A stretch of 64,000 nucleotides of DNA from Eledone cirrhosa (lineage: Eukaryota > Mollusca > Cephalopoda > Octopoda > Eledonidae), in NCBI GenBank assembly GCA_964016885.1, contig OZ024760.1:1569392-1633391 (forward strand). The letters are read 5' to 3'. Made by a program: the position numbers and the translations under genes. This document shows, in pieces, positions 44,181 to 56,469 of the stretch (position 1 is the stretch's first letter; the number at the start of each line of letters is the position of its first letter). Below the pieces are notes generated by a model, which saw only the letters and a list, made by a program, of their open reading frames with translations, was not told the DNA's origin and ran no database searches.

Positions 44181-44710
44181 GATAGTATCACCAATGAATA
44201 CATTGTTTCCTTGATCCAATTTGACAAGTTTCACCCCATTTGGTATGCAAACGAGTTTGGGGCTTGTTGATCATTTAAAAAAAAAACCATAATATAACTT
44301 TCTTATTATCAAGTTTTTTGGAATATAATTCAATGAGATTTCTTAAGTAAAATTATGATAGGTTTTTTTTTCTTTTAGATAATTACAAACACTTTAACCA
44401 TTTCATTACCGTATTTCTAATGAAAGACATTATCTAATTATCTATGGTTTTGAAAATAATTATGAATTTGGAGTGGTTTAGTAATATAACTAACTTTCTC
44501 ATTATTAAATTGGTGTTTTGGAACATAGCTTAACAAAAGTTCTTAGTTAAAATTATGATGGAAGGTTTTTAGATAAATATAAACACTTTAAAGTAAACTG
44601 TTTTATATTATAGAATTAGGTGATGTTTCAGATGGTTTGGTAACAAAAGGGTTAAGCTTGTATGGGGCCACTTGAACATTTTCATAGGGGCCTTTATATA
44701 TATATATATA

Positions 44711-44923
44711 CAGGGTGACCACAAAAACACTCCTTGATTTCAAACGCTTATATTATGAAAACTTAAATGAATATTCTTTCAATATTGGTGGCTACAGTTG
44801 ATTAAAGTAACAAAGTTTCATGTGGTATTGGTTGATATCATATACACTCGATGTGGGCCCCTTTTGTTGCTTGACAAACATCAATATGATAATCAAGCTC
44901 GGAGTGTTTTTGAAGTCACCCTG
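44711..44923. mobile_element. mariner-like MITE
   Basis: Ends CAGGGTGACCACAAAAACAC and GTGTTTTTGAAGTCACCCTG are inverted repeats, flanked by TA on both sides. No intact coding sequence. Confidence 0.75.
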
Positions 44924-44930
44924 TATATAT

Positions 44931-44972
<42 letters not shown>

Positions 44973-44974
<2 letters not shown>

Positions 44975-45180
44975 CAGTAGAACACTGGAAGGTAATATCC
45001 ATAGTGGTAGAGCACTCAGTCCATGGGACGAGTTAGGTAGAAGTGGTTACACAACAGTTAGTTCACCATACCGAGAACAAATGTTTCACCTTATTTTGAT
45101 CTTCAGCTTGGTCAGAGCTGAAGATCCGAATAAAGTGAAACAATTGTCCTCGGTATGGTGAACTAACTGTTGTGGAACTA
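44973..45180. mobile_element. Foldback repeat with hammerhead-like core motifs
   Basis: Same family as 23036-23215. Arms ACACAACAGTTAGTTCACCA and TGGTGAACTAACTGTTGTG. Around 45115-45151 the + strand has CTGAAGA, GAAAC-AATT-GTC and a GAG/CTC stem I, but stem II is poorly paired. Confidence 0.6.
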
Positions 45181-45189
45181 CTGATATAT

Positions 45190-45657
45190 ATATATATATA
45201 TATATCATCAGGAATGTGGGCTGGCCATTGAATTTCAGGTACAAGCTTTCCAAAATATTTCTATTTAAATTCATTTGCAAGGCCTTGATTGACCAAAGAC
45301 TATGGTAAGTGACACTTGCCCAAGATGCTGAACAGGGAGATTGAACCCACAACTTAATGACTGCAAAGCAAACATTTTAAGCAACTGGCCATGCTGTGCT
45401 ACATATCCACAGTGAGGAATATACCGAAGAGAAACAAGAATAAGGAGATGGAAAAAAAGAATGATGAGAAAAAAGTTTTTAAAAACCAAATTCTTCAAGG
45501 CATAGTTTGTTTCTTTTAAGGTTTTCAACAGGCATTGAATAAAGAACTTAACCTAGCATTGCCTTAGCTCCATCCTGAATTCTTAGAGCTGAGATTAAAG
45601 ACTTACAGGAAGTAATTATTGAGAAAATCAACAAATAATTTCTTCTTTGTCTTTGTT

Positions 45658-45690
<33 letters not shown>

Positions 45691-46560
45691 AGAAGGAAAG
45701 CGGTTGTAAATATCCTTACCTGCACACTCATCTTTATATATATATATATATATATATATTCTTGTTCTAACTAATGGGCTGAGACCACGCTGGGGCACTG
45801 CCACATATATATATATATATGCTAAATTTAATCATGTGTATATTTTTACACCTCACAACCATAACTTCACCCACCTACATACATATATATATATGTGTGT
45901 GTATATATATATATATGCATGCATGTTTATATATATATATGCATACGTGTGTATGTATATATATATGCATACATGTGTGTCTATATATATATATATGCAT
46001 ACATGTGTATATATATATATGCGTACATGTTTATATATGTGTGTGTGTATGTATTCATGCTTTGTATTGACGGTCGCAAAAATGAGTACTCAATACCATT
46101 GTAAAGGTCATTATTTTCTTTAATAAGGCGAAGCTTGAATCTAGAATTTCTCTTGAGTGTTCAGGCAAAACTCAAACCTGGCCTATATATATACATATAT
46201 TTATATTCAAGAATTTACAAAGATCCCCTTAAATAAAACAAACCCTATTCACATCTATATTTCTTCATTTCCTGTTCTGTGACTCCCTTAAAAGAAATGT
46301 CTAAAGAAAGAATATATTAGTGATAAGTCTAAACAAATTAGTTTGGCTTTCTGGTTCCTGACAGAATTAACAGCGAAGAAATTGGCCAGTAAGAAGCAAT
46401 TCTTCATAGCATGACATCAAATGGAAAAAACAGAAATATTTCTTTCTTGGAGGAAATCCCTTGATTAACGAACCAAACATAAAAATTCCTTACCAAATAT
46501 TTTTCAAAATACACTCATTTGTTGAAGCGAGCACAAACGCTTGTTGTTATGGAACAAATT
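45190..46560. other. Gene-free DNA with simple repeats
   Basis: Poly-T of about 30 at 45660-45689, TA/TG repeats at 45735-46050, otherwise AT-rich sequence without recognised genes or elements. Confidence 0.6.
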
Positions 46561-47560
46561 CACCTATTTTAAAGGACTATATTTAAATTTAAAATCTTCA
46601 AACAGGATTTTCTATAAGAACTGTACTTAATTCTTAATAATTTGAGTAAATACTTCAAAAGCATTTACTAAAGTTATTATTTCATGTACCTTTTTGATAC
46701 CAACCGTGGCCAAAATAGACTAGTTCTACGAGACAAAAACCACCCATTTTAACCCTTTACCATTTGCATTACTCTATATATATACTATTGTATTTTCACG
46801 TAAAGTCTTTTCCTCACATAATATCGAACCTATGAGATTTTGATATTATTCATTTTGAAAACAATACCTTAACATCAGTATGAGTGGCCGGTTTGAACAG
46901 AAAGAGGTGAGAGAATTCTGGCTGGATACAGCTGGTTTAAATGCTAAAGGGTTCCTATTTAGATTAAAATCTTCCAACATAATTTTATATAGGAACCATA
47001 TATGAAGTTACTATCTTGGTAATTAAATACTTAATAATTTTAGTAAATTCTTCCTGAAATCTTTTGATACCATCCTGGTCAAAACAGACTTTAGTTCTAT
47101 GAAACAAAACCATAAAAATCTTTCAATGTAATTTTATAAAGAACCATATGTTATCTTAATAATTAAATACTTAATAATTTTAGTAAATCCTTTATGAACC
47201 TTTTTGATACCAGCCTGGTCGAAACAGACTTTAGTTCTATGAAACAAAATCACCCATTTTCAATTGTTCCTATTTAGATTCAAATCTTCCAATATCATTT
47301 TATATAAGAACCATATGTTAAGTTGCTGTCTTAGTAATTAAATACTTAATAATTTTAATAAATTCTTCAAAATTCTTCATGAAATCTTTTGATACCAGCC
47401 TACCCAAAACACTTTAGTTCTATCCAACAAACCATCCATTTTAAAGTGTTCGTATTTAAATTAAAATCTTCCACCATAATTTTATATAAGAGCTATATGT
47501 TTTTCGATTATTAACTTCAACATGAAATAATTAATCACTTCAGCAAATCTCTCAAAATTC
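46560..47560. repeat. Degenerate ~190-bp tandem repeat
   Basis: Units share AAATCTTCCAACATAATTTT-like, ATATAGGAACCATATGTTAA-like, AATTAAATACTTAATAATTT and TTTTGATACCAGCCTGGTC-like segments, about five times. A TTAA MITE (46749-46953) is inserted. Related single units are at about 48060-48100, 48500-48600 and 63650-63990. Confidence 0.7.
46749..46953. mobile_element. TTAA-type MITE
   Basis: TTAACCCTTTACCATTTGCA ... GGTTTAAATGCTAAAGGGTT, the same family as 6430-6846. Confidence 0.72.
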
Positions 47561-47610
47561 TTAATTAATTGAAATATAGTGTATTTCATTAGAGATATAG
47601 CTATGAAGGG

Positions 47611-47847
47611 TTAGCCCTTTAACATTTAAACCAGCTGTATCTGGCCAGAATTCTCTCACCTCTTTCTGTTCAAACGACTGTAGCTGGCCACTCATACTGA
47701 TGTTAAGGTATTGTTCACAAAATAAATAACATCCAAATCTCATAGATTCGACATTACATGGGATAATTGTGAAAATATAATAGTATATATGGATTACTGT
47801 GAAAATATAATAGTATATATAGAGTAATGTAAATGTTAAAGGGTTAA
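47611..47847. mobile_element. TTAA-type MITE, opposite orientation
   Basis: TTAGCCCTTTAACATTTAAA ... GTAAATGTTAAAGGGTTAA; the body segment ATAATAGTATATAT(A/G)GA is duplicated at its right end. Confidence 0.72.
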
Positions 47848-47865
47848 ATTAAAATCTTCAACATA

Positions 47866-48015
47866 CAATGGTCGGATGGAAAGTTCATAAACTGACCAAG
47901 ATACTCTCATGGAATGACCAAATGAGGTTTATTTTTCAACATAGTCCCTGGAAAGAAACAATGCAGTTATTAATAAGTAGAGTTGAAATTAATGCATGCA
48001 AGATTTCACAGCTCT
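47866..48015. mobile_element. Probable mariner end fragment
   Basis: GGTCGGATGGAAAGTTCATA and TGAGGTTTATTTTTCAACAT resemble mariner terminal sequence (compare 9899-10036). Too short for a firm call. Confidence 0.35.
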
Positions 48016-48188
48016 AGCATCACTCCTTCATAGTCAGCAAATGAACTTTTCAGTCGACCCCAATATTATATAGGAACCATGTGTAGTTACTGTTTTAGTA
48101 AAATGGTTTCTAATTTAGACACAAGGCCAGCAATTTGAGGGGGGGGGGGGGGGGCTCGATTATTCTGACTGTAGTACTTAACTGGTAT

Positions 48189-48420
48189 GAAGGCGCATGG
48201 CTTAATGGTTAGAGCATCGGGCTTGCAATCGAAAGGTTGTGAGTTCAATTCTCGGACCGGGTGATGTGTTGTTTCCTTGAGCAAGACATTTTATTTCACG
48301 TTGCTCCAGTTTACTCAGCTGTAGAAATGAGATGGTAGGACTGGGGTCCCTATCATTAAATTACCCAAAACACCTCCAACGAGATATACCATGGAGGAGG
48401 CGTGAGCTGTCACACACACT
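48189..48420 (+). repeat. SINE family B variant with alternative 3' end
   Basis: tRNA-like head (CATGGCTTAATGGTTAGAGC) and GGTGATGTGTTGTTTCCTTG, but the tail is ACACCTCCAACGAGATATAC ... GTGAGCTGTCACACACAC instead of the LINE-like tail. Confidence 0.7.
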
Positions 48421-48989
48421 TAACTGGTACTTTATTTTATCGACCATGGAAGTAAGATTTGAAGTCAAAACCTAAAAAAAAAAATTGTTAGTAACAGAGA
48501 ACGTAATGATTTTAGTAAATCCTTTCATTCTTCATTAACCCTTTTGGTACTAATTTGGCGAAAATTGGGTCTGGTTCTCATGAAACAAACCCACCCGTGC
48601 TGATTCTTCACTTCGGACATCTGAAGTTCAACCACGGAGACTGAAAGCATCAGTAACATCAACGAAGAGACATTTACTGGAACACGATATCATTTCTATA
48701 ACTTATTTTTTTTTTATGTTTTTCCTCGACATAATCGTAATCTACGTATTGAAAAATGTATCTCTGCAAAATTTCAATGAAAAATATGCTTTATTTAAAG
48801 AGTTATTAGGAAACAAAATCTCGGTGTATTGGAACTCAAAACCAATTGCTAGAAAACAGTGGCTCGTTTGGCTTTCGAAAAATTACCTTGAATTTATTAT
48901 TTGAAACATTTTTTTTTAGTAGTGTGAACCGCCTTATGATAATCCATATTTAATATGGCATACTGCTCGAAAAAGACTGCTTACCTGTG

Positions 48990-49203
48990 TCTGCTTTAGC
49001 ATTTACATTACTCTAAATTTACTATTATGCTTTTGTAGTAAAAGGCTTGATCTCACATAATATTGAATCTGAGATTTAGATGTTATTTATTTTGAGAACA
49101 AGACCCTAACATTGGTATGAGGGGCCGATTATGGCCAGTTTGAACAGAAAGAGGTGAGTGAATTCTGGTCAGATACGGCCAGTTTAAATGCGAAAGGGTT
49201 AAA
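48990..49203. mobile_element. TTAA-type MITE
   Basis: TTTAGCATTTACATTACTCT ... GTTTAAATGCGAAAGGGTTAA; the left terminus has lost its TTAACCC. Confidence 0.65.
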
Positions 49204-49435
49204 CTAAATTATCTGACCTAGGATTAAAAAACAAGAGACCCTCTGCATTTAAACTATCTTTTCTACAAATATTAATCGCAAGAAAAGAAATTAAGTTGTT
49301 ACTAATATTTTTTTTTGTTTTTAGTCTTAATATTAACATAATCGTAATCTACATCGTAGAAAATTTGTCTTCAAAATTTCATTAAAATATCTTCATTATT
49401 AAGAAAGTTATGATGAAATAAAGTCTGTTGGTGTC

Positions 49436-49735
49436 ACTAAACTATAGTTACGTTATCTGACCTAGGGTTAAACAACAACAACAGGTTCTTTCATTAAAGA
49501 TGGCAGCTGTAGGTTGTCAGCTACGATATGGATTTTACCTACCATTTTCAGCTACAATAGAGGGTAAGTAGGTTACATTAGAATATGTCTATATTAATAA
49601 CTAAATATTTATTATATTGTAACAATACAATAAACAGAAATGTTAATTTATACATTTAGTTTTGTCTTTCTCTTATACTTTCATTGGTTTCGGTCAGTCC
49701 GACTGTTGCCATATCGAAGCACAGCCGTGTTTTTT
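49436..49735 (+). repeat. Dispersed ~300-bp repeat (second copy at 52546-52880)
   Basis: Both copies share TTACGTTATCTGACCTAGGG, TTAAAGATGGCAGCT, TATTATATTGTAACAATACA and TTGTCTTTCTCTTATACTTT in the same order. Family unrecognised. Confidence 0.7.
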
Positions 49736-50163
49736 AGTTCATCCCAACTAACACTAACACAACCCCTCCAGCATTTATTTCATATATTACATTTTTGTTG
49801 AACCGCTAAAGTTACGAGACTTAAACCAAACATGTCAACTCTCCCAATCACTGGGTGAGAGATGTATTCTCTTGTGAAAATGGGTATAGCTTTCGTTGTG
49901 TAAAATCTCCCTATTTTGCCTCATTTCTTCCCGTTTTGGGGCACATTTTTTCATGGTACTCCCCGTTTGGGTTTTAAGAGGTTGGCAGGCCTACATAAAC
50001 ACAGATACAGACGCAAATGTAAACATGGACACACACATTCTTTCGCTTGTTTCAATCATTAGACCAACGTTTCTCAATCTTTGTTTACCCTTGTTGAACC
50101 CTTGAAATAGTTTTCATGTCTCAGGGAACCCCGCATAAAATTATTATATGCTATTATTAATCG

Positions 50164-50356
50164 GTGGATTGGCAGTATCAGTAGAGGGTCGGACGCCATG
50201 CTTTTCAGCATAGAGTTACGTCCCTTTACGATCTGAGTTCAAATCCCGCCGAGGTTAACTTTGCCTTTCATCCTTACGGGGTCGATAAAATAAACTACCA
50301 GTAATGCACTGGGATAATTGCTGGCGTTGTGCCTAAAGTAGAAACAATTATTAATA
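50164..50356 (+). repeat. tRNA-derived SINE family A
   Basis: GGATTGGCAGTATCAGTAGA through GAGTTCAAATCCCGCC and GGGTCGATAAAATAAAC to the GTGCCTAAAGTAGAAAC end, in AT-rich gene-free DNA. Confidence 0.8.
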
Positions 50357-51354
50357 TCTATCACTTTTATAGCGACGGGTAACCACTTAGTTTGAAATAC
50401 AGTGTACACCCGGCATTCGCGGTCAGTTATTCGCAGAATCTTCCTTAGAACCTAACTAATAACTATTCGTGGAAACCACTGCATATTTGCAGAATCGTGA
50501 ATATCTTCCACGATATTTTCGTGCCAATATATATATTTTTAACGCTAAATTATTAATAACAATATACCATATTTGCCAGCTTATATTTTACGTCATGTTT
50601 AGAGGCATTTTTATGGACCACTTCCAATATTCGCGGTTTTTAAGTCTTCGCGGGCGCTCTAGGATCGTAAACCCCGCAAATACCGGTGGACAACTGTAAT
50701 ATTAAAGGCCTTTATTATAATAACTACAGATTTTCCAACAATAAGACGTCTGTGTATAGTAAAGTTACGAATATAAAATTAAACAAAAATTACGAAAAAA
50801 ACATGCATCTATCACTGTTTCTCGTGGAACTCCTAGCGACATCTTGCAGAACCCTTGGGTTCCCGAGAAAACCGGTTGAGAAACTCTGCATTAGACGAAG
50901 ATAAATATTAACAGTAGTGAGTCTAAATACAACAACAATACGAAAGAAGACGGATATTCAATCATTGCTACCATAAGTATATTGCTCCTATCCGATTCTG
51001 CCAATCCAAGTGTTTTGTCTCTCATCTTTTACTCCGCTGGAGAGGGTTTGGCTTGTGTCAGATGCTGTAACCCCGGATGGGCCACTACTACAGTTGGAAG
51101 GGGTCGAAACTGCTAAAGTCCACCTCAGCGGCCGATAACCCTGGAGTTCTGTGTCCTTCGTTTGTATTTTTTTAAAGGAAACCTTAAAATCATTGTTTTT
51201 CGTTCATTGTCTTGTCCTCTCTTTGTTAATTTACTTAAGTTTATAGATATAACGTTAAGACCCTCTTCCTACTATTTCAAGCGTTAACCTAATATATTCC
51301 TTCCATATACTGTACCGATTGTGTTGTTATTTCTGTTTACCTTTTACACACATG
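50357..51354. other. AT-rich DNA without recognised features
   Basis: Small ORFs only. AACTATTCGTGGAAACCACTG-like and TTCGCGGTTTTTAAGTCTTC segments suggest an old transposon, but no ends could be fixed. Confidence 0.4.
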
Positions 51355-51601
51355 TGAAGGCGCATGGCTTAGTGGTTAGAGCATTGGGCTTGCAAGCGAA
51401 AGATTATGAGGTCAATTCTCGACCGGGTGATGTGTTCCTTGAGCAAGACACTTTATTTCACGTTGCTCCAGTTTACTCAACTGTAGAAATGAAATGATAG
51501 GACTGGGGTCCCTATCATTAAATCACCCAAGACACCTCCAACGAGATATACCTCGGAGGAGCCAAGCTAAACCTGCATAGGTGTGAGCTGTCACATACAC
51601 A
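51355..51601 (+). repeat. SINE family B variant with alternative 3' end
   Basis: Same variant as 48189-48420 (CTCCAACGAGATATACC, GTGTGAGCTGTCACATACAC-like end). Confidence 0.7.
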
Positions 51602-51761
51602 CATTTATTTATTTGAAAAAAGGAAAAGAATGACTTCACTTGTAGTTGGTATTCTATAACAATTTAATTTTATAATTTTGTTAAGCAGATCTAAATCCTT
51701 TGTTAAGTGCGGTGGAAAGTTTTTCTTAAAAATCCTGGTTAGCTTAAAATTCCTGGAGAAC

Positions 51762-52328
51762 GGCATAGGTTAAGTTTAACGTCCGAGATAATGAAAGTAT
51801 ATTTTCTGACAAGTGAATGTGTTTTTTTTTGTTTTTTTAAAGTGACAGTTACGATACAGTTTGTTTATTTACAACAGGTCTCTATATTGATATGGTGTTA
51901 ATTAGTATTGCGTGTGTGATTATTTTTTATTTTTATTTTTTTTGTGTATTGTGTGTACGGAAAATGACATTGAGTGTTGAAAGAAATAAATTTTTTTTAA
52001 ATAACTACATAGTTAGACGGTCTAATAAGGATGTTGATAAGGTACGTCAATTTATATGTTATATGCAACAAACGTCTAACTATGTAGTTATTTAAAAAAA
52101 ATTTATTTATTTCAACACACAATGTCATTTTCCGTACACACAATACACAAAAAAAGAAAAAGAAAAAATAATCACACACGCAATACTAATTAACACCATA
52201 TCACTATAGAGACCTGTTGTAAATAAACAAACTGTATCGTAACTGTCATTGTCAAAAAAAAAAAAAAACACATTCACTTGTCAGAAAATATACTTTCATT
52301 ATCTCGGACGTTAAACTTAACCTATGCC
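51762..52328. mobile_element. Long foldback element, ~260-bp inverted arms
   Basis: GGCATAGGTTAAGTTTAACG... on the left is matched by ...CGTTAAACTTAACCTATGCC on the right, almost throughout, around a ~50-bp loop at about 52020-52068. Poly-T/A lengths and a few bases differ. A transcript would form a hairpin of about 250 bp. No transposase and no clear target duplication. Confidence 0.85.
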
Positions 52329-52352
52329 ATATATATATTTATATATATATAC

Positions 52353-52440
52353 ATATAGGAAAATTTTCAAGACCCCGACGTCCAGAAATAACCGTCGAAA
52401 CGGCTTGAGCTCTACCGTCGGAGTCTTGAGCATTTTCCTA
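52353..52440. repeat. Palindromic repeat AGGAAAATTTTCAAGACCCC
   Basis: AAGACCCCGACG on the left pairs with CGTCGGAGTCTT on the right. It is related to 22297-22357 and 38946-39007. Confidence 0.6.
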
Positions 52441-53138
52441 TTACCCACTCTACTACCCTAAGTATTGAGTACTCTGGTGCATTATGATCCGCCTGGTTCC
52501 TTACCACACTTCCTTCGTTATATATATATATATTAGTTAGGGGCACAAAACTGTAGTTACGTTATCTGACCTAGGGTTAAACAACAACAACAAGTTCTTG
52601 CATTAAAGATGGCAGCTATAGTTTGTCAGCTACGATATAGACATAGTTAATAACTGTTTATATGGATTTTATCTACTATTTTGAGCTACAACAGAGGGTA
52701 AGTAGGTTACATAAGAATATGTCTATATTAATAACTAAATATTTATTATATTGTAACAATACAATAAACGAAATTATGTTACAGAATATTTACATATTGA
52801 GTTAGTTTTTGTCTTTCTCTTATACTTTCATTGGTTTCAGTCAGTCTGACTGTGGCCATACCGAAGCACCACCTTTATTAAGTTGATCCTATTGGCGGGG
52901 TATTTATTTTTTTCAGGTCTGGTACTTATTTTATCGATCTCTCTTTTGTCGAATGGCTAAGTTACAAGATTTAAACATAGACAGACACACAAGCGTAAAC
53001 ACACAAACACACACGCTTATCTCAATCTGAATAACATTGCAGGCCTGTCAACCTCTAAAAACTCAAAACGGGGAGTGCCAGGAAAAAAAGGGGCGTTATA
53101 AACGGGGAGAAATGACTCAAAATGGGGAGTTGTACATA

Positions 53139-53265
53139 ATTGTTTCTACTTTAGGCACAAGGCCAGCAATTATCCAGTACATTACTGGTACTTTATTTTA
53201 TCGATCCCGTAAGGATGAAAGGCAAAGTCAACCTCGGCGGGATTTGAACTCAGATCGTAGGGGAG
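53139..53265 (-). repeat. SINE family A, partial
   Basis: Reverse complement: TTTAGGCACAAGGCCAGCAA ... TTATTTTATCGATCCCG ... CGGCGGGATTTGAACTCAGA. Confidence 0.78.
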
Positions 53266-53416
53266 TTGTACATAATGAAAGCTATAACCATTTTCACAAG
53301 AGAAGACATCTCTCACCCACTTCAGATTGGGTGGGAGATCTTACCGTCGAGCGGAGAAAGTTGACAGGTCTGACATTGCGTTTATGTATGTCTCTCTCCC
53401 TCTCCCCCTATATACG

Positions 53417-53520
53417 TAGCTTAATGGTTAGAGAATTGGATCCGCAATCGTGAGGTTGCGAGTTCGATTCCTGGATTGGGCAATGTGCTATGTCATTGAG
53501 CAAGACATTTTCATTTCATG
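53417..53520 (+). repeat. tRNA-headed SINE fragment
   Basis: GTAGCTTAATGGTTAGAGAA ... GCGAGTTCGATTCCTGG (strong A/B-box likeness) ... GAGCAAGACATTTTC. Only the head is present; no acceptor stem or cloverleaf supports a functional tRNA. Confidence 0.6.
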
Positions 53521-53885
53521 GCATTGCTGTTGAATTTCCAGACAGCAAAGGTCCTTCTATGGTGCTGACATGTAGCGTCTGTGCAAGACTCTGCCTCAGC
53601 TAAGCTGGACTCGAAAGTCATCTTCGCAGTCATAAAGTGAGACCAGTGGTTGACTACCAGGCTGTTGTCAAAGATGCTACTCATCATGCCTGTCAAGCAT
53701 GTGGAAGAGAGTGTAGATCAGCAGGAGGACTCAAACGACATGCAAAAGTACATGAACTCCATACCACAGCCAGCTACTGAATATTTTGGTTGCCAACACT
53801 GTGCAAGACATTTTAGATCATTGGCTGGGCAGCCATCATATATATATGTATGAATATATATATGTATGTATATATAGATGTATAG

Positions 53886-54217
53886 GCACATGGCTTAGTG
53901 GTTAGAGCATTGGCCTTGCAATCGAAAGGTTGTGAGTTCAATTCTCAGACCGGGTGATGTGTTGTTTCCTTGAGCAAGACACTTTATTTCACATTGCTTC
54001 AGTTTACTCAGCTGTAGAAATGAGATGATAGGGACTGGGGTCCATATCATTCTACTGCAAAGTGGTTGTGGAGGTGCCACGGCAAAAAAGCACCCAGCAC
54101 TCACTGTAAATGAGGTTGGTGTTAGGAACGGCATCCAGCTGTAGAAATCAAGCTAGAATCGGTTCCCGTCCCACCCTTGCAGGCAGGGAAAAGTGGACGT
54201 AAAATGAAATGAAATGA
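53886..54217 (+). repeat. SINE family B (full length)
   Basis: From GGCACATGGCTTAGTGGTTA to AAAAGTGGACGTAAAATGAA with an AATG-type tail; lies directly 3' of the minus-strand LINE fragment. Confidence 0.8.
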
Positions 54218-54234
54218 TGTATATACGTATACAA

Positions 54235-56350
54235 ATTGAAGACTGCGACCGGTGAGCCAGCCGCAAGGACCAAAGCAACGAGAAAACCAACTCAGCGGCT
54301 TCCATTGACTTCTAGTGCTCTGCACCTTTTTATGTAGCTGTCATCCTTCATATGCATCACATGTCCATACCAACGCAACCTCCTCTCCTGCACACAGCAT
54401 TTGATTCCTCTTATGCTCAATCTCTCTCAATTCATTTATGCTTTGCCGTTCGCGTATATTACTATTACACATCCATCGGAGTATGCAGGTTTCATTTCTT
54501 TCTAATCTACGCAAGTCTTCTACAGACAGCGCCCAGGTCTCACTACCATGTAACATTGCTGTTGTATACACGCATCATACAGTCTGCCCTTCATTTTGAG
54601 GGAAAAGCCTTTTGCAGCTAGCAGTGGCAGTAGCTCCCTGAACTGCTTCCATCCCGTTCTTATCCTAGTTATTGTACTTTCTGAACACCCACCTCCACTG
54701 CTAATTCGGTCACCTAGGTAGCAGAAGCTGTCTATTGTCTCTACAGAGACCTCCCAGAGTTTGGTGGTGCTTGTTTCCTGTGGCTATTTGCTGCTTGCTG
54801 TCCCAGCGCAGCTGCTACATGTGAAGCCTACATTCTTAGTTAAGCTTCCTGAGATCCCACTACATCTCTTGTGTACCCATTATTTGCATTTCGGGAAGAG
54901 GATGGAGTTCCTACCTACACTTTTCCTACATACTGAGCAAGGCCATTTCCCTGAGGGGATCGGGGTTCTGTTTTCTCGTCTACTTACACGGACTTTAGTC
55001 TTTGTCAGGTTGACTTTGAGACCCCTTCTTTCTAGTCCCTGCTTCCATGTTTGGAATTTCTTCTCTAGTTCTACCATAGATTCAGCTATAAGTGCGAGGT
55101 CATCTGCATACAGGAGTTCCCATGGGCATCCGGTCTTAAACTCCTCTGTTATTGCCTGCAAAACTATGATGAACAGGAGAGGGCTAAGAACAGAGCCCTG
55201 GTGGACACCGACCTGTATGCTAAATTCCTCGCTATAATCATTGCTAATCCTAACTTTGCTGACTGCCTCTATTCATGGCTTGTACAGCTTTCACAAGCCA
55301 TTCATCTACTCCTAGTTTTCTAAGAGCCCACCAGATTATAGTACGGGGGACTCTGTCAAAGGCTTTCTCCAGATCGACGAATGCCAGGTAGAGCGGCTTA
55401 CTTTTAGCTAGGTACTTTTCCTGTAACTGCCTCACAAGGAAGAGGCATCAGTGGTGCCTTTTCTTGGCACAAACCCAAATTGTATCTCGTCTAGTTTCAC
55501 CCGGTCCCTAATCAACTGTGCTATAACTCTTTCTGTTACTTTCATGACCTGTTCCATCAGCTTTATACCTCTATAGTTTCCTCTATCTAGTGCACCACCT
55601 TTACCCTTGTAGCAGTTGACAATGATGCTGCTGCATCAATCCTTTGGTATGACACCTTCTAGTATTACCTGGTTAACAATACGTGTGGTTATAGTGTGAC
55701 CTACAGACCCAGATGCCTTCAGCATCTCGGCAGCTATACCCGATGGACCGGTTGCTTTCCCCATCTTCATATCTTTGATTGCCTTACTTACTACGCTGCT
55801 GCTGACTTGTAATGCTGGCCCCTCTATAGGGTCTACTTGGGGCAGGGTCTCTTCTTCCCATGCATTCTCCTCATTTAGTAATCTTTCATAATAGCTCTTC
55901 CACGCATTTTTCTTCTCAGCACTTGTGAGAGCAAGCTCACCTTTATCATTCCGGATACACTTCTCTCCAATGACATCACAATTCTCTCTGACACACTGCC
56001 TCACAATCTTGAACACCTGTTTCTGGTCCTCACGTTGCAAGACATGCTTGAATTTTCTATCCTCCGCTTCCCATCTAGCTAAATATACTTGTCGCCTAGC
56101 TTCCCTCTTAGTCTCTATGTAATGTACCCTGCTTCCCCCATTCTTCCATTCTTTCCATGCCTGTCTCTTAGCCTTAACTGCCTCATCTATCTTATTGTTC
56201 AACCACCAAGTCACTCTCCTCCTGCCTGTGGTCTTACTCCAACCACAGATCTAGTAAGTTATTTTTTAGGAACTGTCAATGCTCTTCTACACTGAATGTC
56301 TCTATCTGTTCTTCTTTACTGTCATGGGCGTCGAGTAGAATATCTTTAAA
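54235..56350 (-). mobile_element. RTE-like LINE fragment, minus strand, degenerate
   Basis: Same family as 56470-58427 in the opposite orientation. From 5' to 3' on the minus strand it reads the segment between endonuclease and RT (WWLNNKIDEAVKAKRQAWKE), MGKATGPSGIAAEMLKASG, YLAFVDLEKAFDRVPRTIIW, LLYADDLALIAES, a partial Cys/His cluster (GKWPCSVCRKSVGRNS) and GSETWALSVEDLRRLE. Frameshifts split it into at least four open pieces. The canonical 3' tail is not recognised at its end. Confidence 0.82.
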
Positions 56351-56469
56351 TCTGTTACTGGCTGAGGGATATACATATATATGTATATATATATAGAGAT
56401 ATATATACATATTATATATATATATATATATACACATATATATACACACACTCACACATATATATACAT

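Larger units (their letters stand above)
43205..44655. mobile_element. ~1.45-kb TTAA-type non-autonomous element with nested insertions
   Basis: Ends TAACCCTTTTGTTACCACC and TTTGGTAACAAAAGGGTTAA are inverted repeats. The interior is AT-rich and holds a pogo-like MITE (43723-43857) and two SINE fragments. No transposase is recognised. Confidence 0.6.

Noticed and set aside
53417..53520. tRNA gene (strong B box GCGAGTTCGATTCC)
   Set aside because: No complete cloverleaf or acceptor stem; it continues into SINE sequence. The same applies to the other tRNA-like SINE heads.
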